Source of the DNA: Takakia lepidozioides
Lineage: Eukaryota > Streptophyta > Takakiopsida > Takakiales > Takakiaceae
Length of the DNA stretch: 60,000 nt
Assembly (NCBI GenBank): GCA_030704615.1
Contig: CM060732.1
Span: forward strand, 18,478,001 to 18,538,000
Direction: 5' to 3'
Below, in pieces: positions 18,341-31,237 of this stretch (the first letter of the stretch is position 1; every line of letters starts with the position of its first letter). The notes below the pieces were generated by a model, which was not told the origin of the DNA, did not search any database, and worked only from the letters and a program-made list of their open reading frames with translations. The position numbers and the translations under genes are program-made.

Positions 18341-19896
18341 TTTTCTGGAATATATAACTGCGGTACAATATGTGCTCAACGCCGCAGGCCACACTAACTT
18401 AGTAGTAGTGGGTTTGGGTTGGCGGTGCAACCTTAAGGCAACAACTTCCAACCAAGGTGTCCGTCCACCTTCCAAATGGAAAGCAATAATAACAAACATT
18501 GAGACGAAGCTTGGGCAGCAATCCATCTTGGCTTTTTCGTTGATTGTTGAAATTTTTTCTTGCCCACTTATGGTAGTAGGATGACTCAGCAAGGGCCTCC
18601 CCAGAGGCGGAAGGATTTAGTGGTGACATTGGGGGTGATTGAGTATGTTATGTTAGTAATAAGCAAACAATGACATGAAAATGTGGGAAGAAATTGACAT
18701 GGAGTCAGCAGAGCGTGGGGATCTGGTGGGGGCTGCACACATCTGCTGACACAAGAGCTGGGACGCCAGCCGGACCGGCCTGGAGTCCATCACGTGCCCA
18801 ATTCCATCTGCATCACCTTGGATCATCCCTGCCACATAACTTAAATGCCGTGCCGCCTTCTCTCCTTCTCACCTGAATGCCTCGAGTGCAGCAAAAAAGC
18901 CTCCAGTAGGTGAACTATGTAAGCAAAAAGACAAGTGAAGTCCAGTCCAAGAAAGAGGGAAGGCTCATGTCAGCCTCGTTGCAACAGCTTGGCGTGTACT
19001 TGACTCTCGCACACTCTTGCACTCGTGGAATTTGTGTGGGACTTCCCACCATGTCCCTTTGCCTGTCTGATGAGGGAGTCAGTCAAAGCTTCTTTTTATC
19101 TTTTGGGCTTCTACACAAACTCAGACAGGCCGGCTTTTTCAAGGCAAGCATCTCCCATCTACATCTCCCATCGTTCAAGTATGTGATAGGGAATGGGAGG
19201 GGGTCAGATCTCCCCCCGGAGGTGTGTTGATCACAACCTTTGACTGGTCATCTCAACAATTTTATCTACAGAAAGACACGTTCATCCAAGCTTTCTGAAA
19301 TCGGGTGGCCCTACCAGGCATGTTTGAGGCGCCAAGGAGCAGCTTCACAGTAGGTACAAAAGAAAAGGCTGGTTGAATCAGCCGTAAGGCCCTAGCCACT
19401 CGGAGGTAGTGCTGGGGCAGGTGTGGTTTGGAAGATATCAAGAACATTCACAGGTGTACTGCTTAGCTTTCCAACAGCAGAAAGTTGAAATTCAATCTTG
19501 GGAGTTATGGGTAAGCAGAAGGGCGCACTCTTTTGAGTTGAGAAGGGTGAAGGATGTAAAAAGAGTCACAGCTGCTGTGTAACTTGGGAGGGATTAAATG
19601 GGGGTTTCCACAACAAATCGTCCAAAGAGTGTGCAACCCCTTACCAACCCTTCCTCAGGTAATGAATATCTATGACTGCCACAAGGGCAGTAGGTGCTAT
19701 GAACAGCTCGTGATTGATAAAGAGCATCCTTCACCCATTCTGCTTCGAAGCTTGCTCTTGCAGTGCCCAATTTGAGGTCATTGATGTTAATGATGACCCC
19801 CATTTCAGCTATGCCTGCCTGTCGGACGAGAAACATACCACCCTAGAAAGCCCAGAGGAGCCATGGGCAGATTCTTCAAACACAAGAAGCAGTTTA
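18341..19896. other. No gene recognised
   Basis: Unique-looking intergenic sequence. The frames on both strands are short and without domain signatures. The right end would be the 3' flank of the gene at 19897-23528. Confidence 0.4.
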
Positions 19897-22800
19897 TCAA
19901 CTGATACAAAACATTGGATGCCGGTTGATCAACTTATTCATAACTTTGTTAGCCTTCTCAGACTGTGTAGAGGGCAAGGCTCCGACAGCTACCAGCTGCT
20001 GAGCACGGTCGTTTAGCTCCGCGATCACTCTCTTCCTGGTCTCTTCTGCCTCTGCCTTCTCCTGTTTGCACCCAGACCAAATCTCGTGAGTGGGGAAGAT
20101 GATCACATACAAGGTTGATTACTATAATCACCACTTGTTGCATATTACAAACCCTCACCCAGGATGTAATAAAGAGGACCTTTTTGGACCCTGCACGAGT
20201 GCTCCCCTGTATCTTGCACCGCAGGGGGGTAATGGAATAAGTTCTTGAGATGCAAACGATTGATGGTCAAAGAGCAGAAGTTCAGTCAGTGCAAAGCCCC
20301 ACATTGACTAATGTCCCCAAAGGAGTGCGAACAAGGGGGCATAGGTTATTTCCAGAATCTTCTGGTAAGCTGCAGATTATGGCGCCATCCACAAAAGTTT
20401 TGGCTATGCCAGTGTTATAGCAGAAAAGGATTCTCGTACCTGTCATGTACAAAGCATCTTCGCTATGAATTCCATGAAATCCATGTATCACTTAAGAAGG
20501 CCATGCACGACCCCGCCCATGCAACCCCACCATCCTGACTGCAGCGCTAGTCTGATTCTTTGTTCTTGCATTCAAGTTCACTACAACGCGTGCCCATCAT
20601 AAGCAAAACTACTGCATGAAAAATATTTACGCCTTTAAGGGTTTCCTTCCATCAAGTGTGCACCACTTGAGTACAGATCCCTGACATTCAATTGAGTATA
20701 TTGACTCAAAGGCTAATGTCAGATTTGGATTTCATTGGTTCTGAAAGACAAGCAGGGGTCTATGACAGTAAAAGGCTCATGTATGTCTAACTGTGGAGAC
20801 AAAAGACCAAAAGCACTGACCCGCTCAGCACGAGTTCGAGCGTCTGCAATGGCCCTCTCAGCTTCTTCATGTGCACGGGCTTTGATGCGCACTTCATCCT
20901 CTAAGGCTTTTGCCACCATTTTCTCTGCACGCACCTGCACTCTCAGGTGACATAGTACGTCAAAACCCTTAGTAGCGATTTGTCTGTCGAAGCATGACAC
21001 AGATAACACAAGGGGAGAGAGAGACGGGGACAGGATGGAGGGGAAGGGTGAAGGAGGCAACAAGAGAATGTTTATAAGCAAGAGGAGACAGACACGTCGT
21101 GAATTTATGAAGTTCAGATGAAAGACCAGGTGAGAGAACAAGTCTGTCTAGCTGCCTGGGTGTTTCCTTCTACCTTCTTTGGGTCCCATAGGTCCTCTGG
21201 GCCTCCAGTGGACATAACGAATTCTTTTTCTGTTTTGCAATGTGATATCAGGCATCTGATAGGTCAATGAGAGGCAGAATGGAGACCTAAAAGACAGACA
21301 AAGGCACAGAAAAATGGAGGGAGGAAGACCTTGGCATCTTGAACAGCACGTCCAGCTCGTTGCTCCTCTCCTTTGCGGCGCTCCAAAGCTCGGGCTTCGT
21401 GGCGCATCCTTCGCTGCTCTGCCCTGGCCTGCAGTGTTTCACACTACGAATTCAGTCTTCTACCAGCAATGTACTCCAATTTTCTCAACTAAGAACCCCA
21501 AATTCTATGTCCTTGTGATTGTGCAGTATTTGCCTCTGCCTTACAGTTTGGTGAAACAACAGAACCAGGTCACATTCCAGTCCACCAAAATCACAATTAG
21601 CACTGGCACCTAGACCTTATGTTTGCACGTATGACAACACTACAATTACCAGCCACTGACAATCTAAAAGGCTCTACAGATGAGGCAGAGACTTTAGGGC
21701 CACTTTTGCTCCTCTCTCTCTCCATGACCTTCATGTGGTTGCTTGACGTGCATAGCCCAAAACCCTTCTGGCCATTCGACTAACATGGAGAGCTTGGAGT
21801 GCATCACAAATACCAGCCACTGACAGTCTAAAAGTGAGGCAGAGATTTGAGGACCACTTTTGCTCCTCTCTCTCCCCATGGCCTTCATGTGTTTGCTTAC
21901 CGTGTACAGCCTAAGGCCCTCATGGCCATTCCACTACCATGGAGTGCTTAGAGTGCATCACACTTTCTATTTGTGCTTGACGATTGAAGGGCAAGGGCCA
22001 ACCCTAAAGATAGGCTCTCTTCCAACTACACACAACTTACCAGCTGTAGGAGGTCCCTACAGTTTCTTCTGCCTCCTTACTTGATATCAATTTTGGCACC
22101 ACACATGGATAGGGGGAAACCTCAGCAATCATAATAACAACATGTCCTGCTCTAACTCTCAACATTCAGAATTCCACAAGTTCCAGAGAGGATTGTGACA
22201 TTTCAAGAGAGTTGTGTACTTTTCTCTGGCCATATGCCTTCTGTACTGTCATTATTGAACAGATTGAATCACATCTGACTGGGCACTTCGGGCACATGTT
22301 GAGCATTGCAGTGGTCAGATGCAAGGGCTGAAAGCTTGGCAGTTCCAACGGTGGGCACCATATCCTCCCTTGTTGAGAATGCCTTGGCTTCCCCTGTTCA
22401 GGAGGTCAAGACAGTGAGAGGGCATATGATTGAGGAAACTTTCTTTGATGCATGGGCTTGGCCTGTTTGGCCCCCACAGTCCTCTAAGATGCTAACTAAC
22501 GGCTCAACAGAAGCATCGTTGAGTACTTCCAGACAATGGAGTGCATTTGCAGTACGAATCTCTCTTGACATGGCTACTAAAAGAGTAGCTATCGTGGTGT
22601 GGACATTGCAACCATTCCATTGCGCTTCTGCTCACTTGGTTATCGATGCTATTTCAGAGGAATGCAGAAAGGTCATCGTGTCCCTGGCGTTCACAAGGAT
22701 CCCTCTACAGGATGTTTCTTTATTAAATGATTCAGCCTTCCGCTTGATATCTATCAAATAGCACATTGATACTAGCGACAGTGAACCAGGAAAACATTGC

Positions 22801-23528
22801 GCATCTCTCCACTCCACCCACATTCAAGGGGGACCCCTAAGCAGGTGTAAGTCAAGATTTGGGTGCGCCATGTCAGTGACCAAACAGACAATAATATCCT
22901 GAACTAGCATAACCTAAGAAGACTGTCCCATCTGCAAGAACGTTAACCAATGCACGCTCTGCCAATCCAACTTGTCGTATGACAAGAAACGTCGCACTAC
23001 ATTGAAATTCGAGGAAATGGGTGATTCTCAAACTTTGTGAAACGCCCGGCTTATTGACAGGTTCGTTATGTTACTCAAAATGCTGAACATTCGAAAGAAG
23101 AAATCTATGAAAGAACGGGACTAAAGAAACACAGGCAAGGCGGAAAGAGAACCATAAAAGAGATGAAGGAAAGTGTAGAGAAACATAGATGCGACGAAGA
23201 CAGTCAAGGATGGAAGATTGAAAGAGGGGGAGAGAGAGAGAGAGACTTGGAGCGTTTGGGCGTGGGCTTCCGCTTTCCGAGTCCCGGCATCTAAGAAAGC
23301 AGCAGCCTCAGCCTCTACCCGCCCTCGGTGTGCAAGGGCAAACACCTCCGCCTTCTGGTTGCCCGAGATGCTATCTCCGTTAGAGAAAGATTGGGAGTTC
23401 GTGCCCATGACAGTGGAGGTCACCAAAGGCAGGCTGACGGTGGGAAGAGGCGGATCATTGGGTGCTATGGTGTCAGGAGCCCACCGGGGGGCCTGCATTG
23501 CAGCTTGGCCCTGCGGCTTCATCGCCAT
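19897..23528 (-). CDS. Predicted four-exon gene: charged helical (coiled-coil-like) protein of unknown function
   Basis: Exons read downward: 23528-23247 (ATG at 23528), 21428-21330, 20934-20821 and 20061-19897 (stop). Every intron has GT-AG ends and falls between codons, giving 219 residues. After a low-complexity N-terminus (MAMKPQGQAAMQ) the exons encode continuous Ala/Glu/Arg/Lys-rich helix, for example RVEAEAAAFLDAGTRKAEAH, EQRRMRHEARALERRKGEEQ, KALEDEVRIKARAHEEAERA and EKAEAEETRKRVIAELNDRA. That same-character exons join in phase is the main support. No family recognised. Introns are 1.8, 0.4 and 0.8 kb. The frame upstream of the ATG stays open, but I take it as 5' untranslated because it is low-complexity. 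Additional small exons may have been missed in the 1.8-kb intron. Confidence 0.55.
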
Positions 23529-24881
23529 TTGATCAGCTCTTGGGATCCTCAACCGGCTGCCGCCATCCCTGCATCCCCAACAACCCCCTCCCAATCTCCC
23601 TCTCTCTTTCTTCCAATCTGCACCCCCAATCTCAGCTACCCTCCCTCTCTGTCCCCCCTCTGTCCCGGCTGTTGGGATTGAAATCCCCTCCCGCCTCCCT
23701 CTCCGCCTCCCTCTCCGCCCCCCTGTCTCCTTGATTTCTTGTCTGACAATGACGTCAAGCAAGTGATTCTCTCTGAGGAAGTCGGGGACCCATCAGCTGA
23801 ACTAGGCAGGTAGAGCGTCTGCCACATGGCAACGACCAACTTAGCTGTCAGGCCGTCTGGCACGGTTTGTACACGTGAGTGTGTCTCATTGCTTGCAGCG
23901 AAGGCTTGTGATCATAAACCGGATGCTCTCACAGATTTGACGAAGCACAACTTGAAGCATTTCAACTTCCTTCTCTGTTATCTTCAAGAACTTGCTCACT
24001 GCTGGAGCCCAGTCCAGTCTTCCGCACACACAGGGCTCCAGAATAAAAATCATTAGCTACCAATGTCGAATTCATGGGATCTTTGTGTACATTGTGCGAG
24101 GAATGATGGCCGTTAATAGTGACAGTTATCTTGTGAAAACTAATTTAGGGAAGCTTAAGGGAAAGCTTGCTCTGGTAATCATGCATGCCTGTGTGTGTTA
24201 TGCATGCAGTTTGCTTGTTTCCGAGTCCAACAGACAGAGTTCGAACAGAGTCAAGATGGTGGTGTACTCTTCATTCTGAACAGAGGAGGAGAGAATTATG
24301 CCACAGATCTCCTACCGACAAGCAAGGGAAGAGTCTGTCCAATGGATCGAGGGATCTCGCAGACCTGGGTTCAATTTCAGATGGGACTACGCAGGCTAAC
24401 GTCCTAGCCGTGCGAACTTTCGTAAAGTACTGATCCCACACCAGGATGACCAAGAAGTCACATTCTTTGAACCTTCTTTACTCATGTGCAGTCTCTAGTC
24501 TCTACCGATACCCTGCAAATGTAGTCCGAGCTGAATCCTCCCGCTCATAGCAGTCGATGACCATGGATCTGTTCTTGTTAAATTGTGCAAAGATTAATTT
24601 CTGTACAGAGGTTTGGCGGATTTGTGTACCTATAATGTCTACCGAGCTGTCCGCATGTGAAGCATCGAATCAAAGCTGGTTGATTGAGTGAAGTCTTGTA
24701 AATCTGGACTTCAGATGATGCTGGATGGTGACAGCGGCTTCATCTGTGGAAGTATAGTACATGTACAATGAGATGTAACACACCTGAGCTAGAAACTCTC
24801 TAACTTTTTTGCAAGTAACTCGCGAGCTAGTTTACAGCACAGATGGAGATGCACGCGGATCCACCTGGGCTCTTCCGGTGG
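23529..24881. other. No gene recognised
   Basis: The left part (23560-23730) is C/T-rich and would be the promoter and 5' leader of the minus-strand gene. The remainder is the 3' flank of the receptor kinase. Short frames only. Confidence 0.4.
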
Positions 24882-27523
24882 TCATTGTTCCACTTGATCA
24901 GGCTTAGGTGAAACTGGTGCAGATGGGCCTAATCTTGCCATGATGTCTATGGGACTTCGAGGTCTATACTCGGTGGCAAGGCACTGTTGGATTATCTCCA
25001 AGACTTCGCTCATAGCGGGGCGTTCATCTAGAGTGTGGAGGTTACAGCATGCCCGCCCACAATCGATCATGGTGTCCAGCACGTCTTGGATGTAGGTGCC
25101 CCTTGGTATGCGGGCATCTATGATCCCTTCAGATCCACAGAGAGGATGGGTAGCCTCCACCCATGAGGGCAGATGCCACTCAAGTTCAGGTCGGCTCTCA
25201 TCGAAGGCCTGTTTCCCGGTTATCAACTCCAGTAGCACTACGCCAAAGCTGTACACATCGCTCTTATGGGTCAGCTTCTGGCTCATCTTGTAGAAAGGGT
25301 CTACGTAGCCTGTTGTCCCCTTCACACTTGTGCAATCGACATGGCTGAGACTGGGATCCTCGTCGCTCTGGATCACCTCGCAAAGGCCAAAATCACCTAA
25401 CCTGGCATGAAATTGCCTGTCTAACAAAATGTTGCTGGTCTTGATGTCCCGATGGATAATGCTTCTGGTTGCCTGCCATGCACACAGACATGATGTTGTA
25501 AAGGTCAGACTGCGATTGGACACAGTTGAGCTTGTGAGAAGGCGGAGGTTGTAGGACAGAAAGGAGAAAACACTTGCTGAAAGAACCATACAACTGGATA
25601 GAAGAGAGAGAGTAAGAAATTGGAGTACTTAGGTCTGCAGGTGACCAGTCCCGACAGCTGGGACCGGACGAGATATCGGGTGATACACTGCGAAGCTCAG
25701 GATATAGGGGATAACGACCAGCTGGCGTTGATATATGCAGCAGACTCACTCCAGACTAGAGTGAGATATAGAGCTTGGTTCATGTGGGACCTAGAGCCTA
25801 ATCACTCTGCATATGACGGTTTTCAGATCTTGTGTCAAGTCTTTGTAGATCATTACTTGAGAGAAGAAAGTTCTGGGGAAATGATTTTTGAACAAGATCA
25901 CACATGAGTGTAAATTCCTGAGAGAGAGATAACCTCTGTGTGCAGGTATGCAATGGCGCTTGCACATTCGCACGCAATCCTCACCCTGGTGCGCCAGCCT
26001 AACACCCTCCGCTGAGAGAACTTGCCAAAAAGATGGTCTTCCACTGTACCTCTGGGCATGTACTCGTAGACCAGCATCAGGTGCCCGCGGTCCACGCAGT
26101 AGCCCAACAGTGGCACTAGGTGCTTATGGCTCAGGCCCGACATTATGTCAATCTCTTGCAGCATCTGTTCATTACCCTCCTCAGTTTCCTCAGAACTGCG
26201 CTTCACAGCAATGGCCTCTCCTCCAGGAAGCACGCCTTTGTACACAAACCCACAGCCCCCCGTTCCAATCTGCTTCCTAAAGTTCCCGGTGGCCTTCTTT
26301 ATCTCTTTGATCCTGAGAATTCGTAAATTTTCTTTGCCACTGATGTTCCTCAACGACAGACTACTCTCTAGATATCCTGATCCTCTCCAGTACAATGGAT
26401 TCTGTAACAACGACTTCATGAATCTGGAGGTGCACCTCTTGTATTTGGGCCGGGAGTTGTCCCTGTTCAAGGTCCTACAATCATTGTGGTGTTTGCACCA
26501 AGAGAGCAACAGTAATAGCAAAGCTACCAATGCAAGAAGGCTCGCAAACACTACTCCTAGAATCTCCAACTTAGGGTGTGAGTGTGGGGATGTATCACGA
26601 TCTCTGTCTTTCACGGCACTGGGTGCTGGTATGGAAGCTGTGTAATACTGGTCACCAAGTAATAGCTTCCAGTTCCGGGAAGTGCCACATGAAGCAGGAC
26701 TAGAACCCACAGAGAGGTTTGATCCGAGAGTTGTCCAAAGAGACGAGGGAATCTCTCTAGACAAGTTATTTTCGTTCAATGAGAGACAAAACGAGTGGGA
26801 ATAGTTAGAGGCAGGAAGCGTGCCCGAGAGGGAATTGCTGTTCAAATTGATACGACGAATAGCGGGAAGCTCCAGAAGTGCTGTTGTTACATTGCCCGTG
26901 AGATTATTATTGGAGAGGTCCAGAATCTCTAACTGCAATAGTTGCCCCAGCTCTTCGGGAATCCCCCCTACGAAGCTGTTGTTGGCCAGAGAAAGGTAGG
27001 TGAGGTTCTTACATGCGCTCAAACGTGGCGGAATAGTCCCGTTCAAAAGATTCGAAGATAGGTCTAAGCTCTTCAGATTGCATGCAGGGCCCAAGGACTC
27101 CAGTGGAAGACCCTGCAGTGTAAGAGAATTGTGGGAGGCATTCAGGACCTGCAGACTGGGCATATTGAAGAGCTCCACTGGTACGGGCCCAGTCAATGAG
27201 TTGACATCCAGATTGAGTACTTCCAAAGAAGTGAAGTCATGTATAGAGGATGGTATACTCCCGCCCCACCCCATGTGGCTTTCATTAAGTTGCAGGACTG
27301 TGCTCGGACTTTTGTTCGCCCGAAATGCAAGAACCATGGTGAGATCCCAGCACGCTGATCCGGACACTCTACTCGGTGGAGCTGTTGAAGGAGAGACTTG
27401 ATGAGTGTCATTCGGGGATTGGTCGTGAGACCCTGGGTCCCAGTGTCTTGCAATCCCTTGCCTTACGTCCGCACAGAGGAGTAGGGTCGCTAGCAGGACG
27501 ACCAATTCTGCCTCGAGGTGCAT
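24882..27523 (-). CDS. LRR receptor-like protein kinase, two exons
   Basis: Exons 27523-25934 and 25472-24882 with GT-AG ends; the intron falls between codons within the catalytic domain and splicing gives 726 residues. A signal peptide (VVLLATLLLCADVRQG) is followed by leucine-rich repeats at about 90-260 (NLKSLDLSSNLLNGTIPPRL, QLEILDLSNNNLTGNVT), one membrane span at about 340-365 (VVFASLLALVALLLLLLSWC) and a kinase domain: GTGGCGFVYKG loop, Lys in AIAVKRS, HRDIKTSN catalytic loop, GDFGL, and GTTGYVDPFY. The kinase by eye resembles the CrRLK1L (FERONIA-like) group, although the ectodomain is LRR, not malectin-like. The usual DPEY/APE glutamate is Phe here, which is unusual because that Glu anchors the activation segment. 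A plasma-membrane receptor for an unknown ligand is the likely role. Confidence 0.88.
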
Positions 27524-29100
27524 TCTCTCCGACTCTCAGCCTCATGCAATCCCATAGAGGTGTCGACAGCCTAAATTCATACTAACAGGAACGAAATCCG
27601 GAGCAGACTTGACTGAATGAAAACGTTCTGACATGCACCCGAAGATAGATCCAAGGAAGGAAGACAGAGATCAGAAGGGTTGTGACTTGACATCTCACAC
27701 ACGCGAGAGGGACTGTTAAGAGGAGGGTTTGCAGAGAGATGACACGCCCTTTCCAGCACAGAGAGAGAGACTGGAAGAAAGAAACCTTATACTGTCCAGG
27801 AAGCTCAAAGACCTCCTTTCACAGAGGAAAGTGGAAAACAAGAAAAGTCGCCTTGTCGTCTAGTGGGAAGTGCGATTGACGACAATGCACAGGTCGGGCA
27901 GCCATGGCAGCCACAGAGGTCTGGGAATCCTCCTCCCATGCGCTCCCACGACCGCATCGACGTCATCTCCTAGAGCTCTGATGAGGGGGCACATCGTCGG
28001 GTCATTGCTGCTATCCTTTTCCCAAGACTTTGTCCACATTCCACAAGTCTCATCAACGCTACAGGACTTTGGACTCTCAGGTCGTCGGTGTCAACCATCA
28101 ACATTGACAACCGAGCGGACAAACAAGAACATAAACAATCATCCGATCACTGCGTATCACACCAGCTGCTCCCCTCTTGTAGTGAAGATTACAAACTTGG
28201 GAAAATTCATGTTGAGATTCCCAAAGCCTAGTAAGCACTAGTAAATGTTATGTGGAGGAATTTCTTTCTTTTTTAATATTTTGAGTATGAACCGAGTACC
28301 CAAAAAAAAACTGAGGAAGCAAAGACACCTGGTAGGTGTTCTGTCTTTGACCTCGTCCCCACTTCCACTTTCACTTGGGAGGAGTTGCATTCATACAATA
28401 CAATACAAACTTTCCTTGGGATGAGTTGCATTCTACATACAATACAAAGGTACTCGTCCCGAAATCTTTGAGGCGAACAATGTCAGATATTGAAGGTTTT
28501 TGGATGGGTTTTTGAGATAAGGGACAAAGCCCATGTGTTGGACCAGGGTTGTAGGGGTAAATAGTTTTTTGCACACCACATCAGGGTAAGAGACAAATGA
28601 ATACTATTTGCTTATATCCTATTGTCGTTACGGGTAAATGAAAATATGATGATCTGTTTCAGCCAATATATTCATAAGGGTAACTTGTCTATTTTCTTAT
28701 TTAATTTTTTGTTTATTAAGCTAAGGGTTAAAGGGAAACAATATGAATAATGTTCCCCAGAAAAATAATAACAATAATAATGTAAGAGAAAAAAAAATGT
28801 AAGAGCTTAATGCACACGCATGACCTCTGATGCTGGTTTTGGTATGTCAAATCTTCCCCACCCCCTCTTGAGATTGACAGAGATTGGGATGACACGCCAT
28901 GGGGTGACACCAGACATCTGGGTGACACGATAACTCCCACTTTGTGTCATGAAATAGACTAAGTCGAAATTTGACAAAGCATAAAATGTAATAGGAGTAA
29001 GTTAGGAGTAAGTTAACACCAGACACAAAAGTAACATAGACTGGGGTGACACAAACCACACTGACCAGGGTGACACGGATATCAACCGAGAATCAAACTT
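27524..29100. other. Upstream region of receptor kinase and AT-rich intergenic DNA
   Basis: 27524-27900 would contain the promoter and 5' leader; I see no clear TATA box. 28377-28450 has two copies of a GAGTTGCATTC...CAATACAA motif. 28880-29080 has several GGTGACAC motifs. No gene recognised. Confidence 0.4.
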
Positions 29101-29170
29101 TGCACTTTTTTCTTTTTCTTTTTTCAACAAACAGGGGACAGTGGCCCTGGAATTGCATTAAGAAAAGTGG
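29101..29170 (-). repeat. LINE-type 3' tail, minus strand
   Basis: On the minus strand the segment reads TTAATGCAATTCCAGGGCCA, then ACTGTCCCCTGTTTGTTG and a run of A with G interruptions, the form of a plant LINE 3' terminus. It is truncated, with no coding part identified. Confidence 0.45.
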
Positions 29171-29854
29171 AAAAAATAACAACTCGTAGGCGTGAAGGCT
29201 TACAGCGGGGAAACTATCCCGTAGCCCTGCATCTCATAGTTACCAGCAGACTACTGGTCACTTGGAACAACCATCTGCTAAAATACTCAATAATAGTGAG
29301 TTCTAGCTTCCTAGGTAAGAGGGGGTGGATTTAACATCCCTCCCCCCAACCCAGCCCACTTTGCCAGAGTACTGTCCGATCACAAGAATGCATTAAGTTC
29401 TTAGTTCTTACATTACTCCTATTGTTTTCCGTCATTTTGGGCATAATAGCAGGGCTGATTATAGGAGGTATGTAGGGTAAATCAGGCAAATGATTTATCC
29501 GCACAACACTGGAACCCTTTGAGTTTTCTATATTCTCCTCGAATATCCATTGAGTATTCTGCGCCCAAACAGAATTTTACTGATGCGAAAGATTTTGTGA
29601 AGTAGTCATATTTAGCTAATGTGGCATATTGAACAACCCAATCATAAGGATGCGGGAATTAAAGAGCTTGATTGGTCATTTACATCATGAAAAGCTTCAT
29701 GGCTTCATGAGAGCTTCATGATGGTTTAGTGTATGAAAGGGACTAAGAGCCTGAAATGTGATCCGCTTCATTTCAAATATATATATCATTTAATTAAGAT
29801 TGACTAAGATTTTATTTTTAATTTGTTGTTGAGCCTTTTTAACAGAAATTGGAA
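29171..29854. other. No gene recognised
   Basis: AT-rich intergenic sequence with a short AT repeat near 29779. No domain in any frame. Confidence 0.4.
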
Positions 29855-29859
29855 AGGGA

Positions 29860-30090
29860 CCACCAGCCAGTAGCTCAATTGGATAGTGCACTGAGTGCCA
29901 CCCATGTCATTCCGGGTTGAAATCCTGCTACCTTGTCGAGCGTGGTATGTTTTTATCCCCCCTTCCCTTGGTCGGTGTCCCTTGAGCCTTGTGCTTGGCG
30001 CCTCCTGGCGAGGTTTAACTCTGAAAGAGGTTAATTTTCCTCTCACTATAATGAAGGGGCCTGATTTGTGAACTGTTGCTCCCAGGTGTT
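29860..30090 (+). mobile_element. tRNA-derived SINE
   Basis: CCAGTAGCTCAATTGGATAG at 29867-29886 matches an RNA polymerase III A box as found in plant SINE heads, and GGGTTGAAATCC near 29922-29933 a slightly decayed B box, at tRNA-like spacing. The sequence does not fold as a complete tRNA. A unique body follows until the A-rich stretch near 30100. This head resembles those of the Au-type plant SINEs as I remember them. Confidence 0.65.
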
Positions 30091-30245
30091 TCCCTTTTCT
30101 TTAAAAATAAATATTAAAAAAGGGGGGCAGCCCCATAAAACTTTTATTAAGCAGAAGAAAAAGTAAAGCTCCCTGCCCTTCCTTGGTGAGACAATTTCCT
30201 GCAAAGACCTGAGGCCTGTTTGGCAGGTTTCGCCCAAACCTAAAG
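30091..30245 (-). repeat. LINE-type 3' tail, minus strand
   Basis: On the minus strand: CTTAATAAAAGTTTTATGGG, then GCTGCCCCCC and an A/T-rich run with A-tracts, the L1-like 3' terminal form (compare 17640-17770). It directly abuts the SINE. Confidence 0.5.
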
Positions 30246-30763
30246 AGCTTTAGCATTATTAAGGGCTCAAAATAAAATAAAATAAATTCGCTTGTGAAAC
30301 TCTTTCATAATTTGAAATTGGGTCCTAGACTTACGAAACATAGGGTATGTTGGCCTATCACAGGACAAAGACCCATCACCGCACACAATGATAGCATGTC
30401 ACATGTGGTATGGATGGATGTATAATGACCTATGACCAGCACAAGCGACATTTGCCAATGCTTTGAATGTTTATACGTATCTGTATCTTGTATGTACCTT
30501 TATAGATTAAGCATGTTCATATAAAATTACAATGTTGAATGACAAATAACTTGTGAACTGTGCTTTGTTGGCCATTTCATTGGGGTTATGTCCGAAGGCA
30601 GATATAGTAGCCAAGGGGGAAACAGTGTGGGGCTTGTAGAGAGAGGGGAAGGCGATTGATGGGCACAACAATTGGAACGGTGGGAAGAGCCAATCAAATA
30701 GTAGCAAGAGGGGTTGTGAGAGGGAGACAAACAACAGTAGGATGGTTGGCAGACACCTCTAGT
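30246..30763. other. No gene recognised
   Basis: Intergenic sequence. Short frames only. Confidence 0.4.
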
Positions 30764-31237
30764 GTAACTACCTGGGTTGGACTGGTATATTGCTAGGTGA
30801 AGGACTGGTTATTGCACTGGTATTAGATACCAGACCAATCTGATATCATTTTGGAGAATACTTGGTCGTATACCAGGCTGGTATCAGTTTTTTCATACCA
30901 GCTGATACCAGCCACAATAACAATACTCCCCCGCCATCTTCCTCATTTACTCTGGTATGTGTACTATACTAATTTCTGTGTACACATGCCTAACATATTT
31001 GTACTCATGTATATTTATTTTTTTATGTGTAGTGTATTTGATAAACTTGATACTTGCTATTTGATAAACTTGTAATTCAAGATGGCTTTGGAATGATACC
31101 AGAAATGATATCTCATACCAGCTGGTATTGTGGTCATGATACTCATATTCATACCAGTATCTGGAAAAAAAAAATACATCCAGGACCAGTTTGCAGGTAT
31201 AAGAAAAACTTGATACCAATCCAACACTGGTAACTAC
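30764..31237. mobile_element. hAT-type MITE with 8-bp target-site duplication
   Basis: An 8-bp direct repeat GTAACTAC stands at 30764-30771 and 31230-31237. Just inside, the left end reads CTGGGTTGGACTGGTAT and the right end, reverse-complemented, CAGTGTTGGATTGGTAT (14 of 17 identical). An 8-bp duplication and a CAGTG-type terminus are hallmarks of hAT elements. The 458-bp interior is rich in further CTGGTAT/ATACCAG motifs and has no transposase. Confidence 0.8.

Noticed and set aside
22306-22761. 151-residue plus-strand open frame
   Set aside because: No domain, no signal, lies inside the large intron of the predicted minus-strand gene; length is within chance.
24290-24430. Possible tRNA gene (GACCTGGGTTCAATTTC resembles a B box)
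   Set aside because: No matching A box or acceptor stem; cannot be folded to a cloverleaf by eye.
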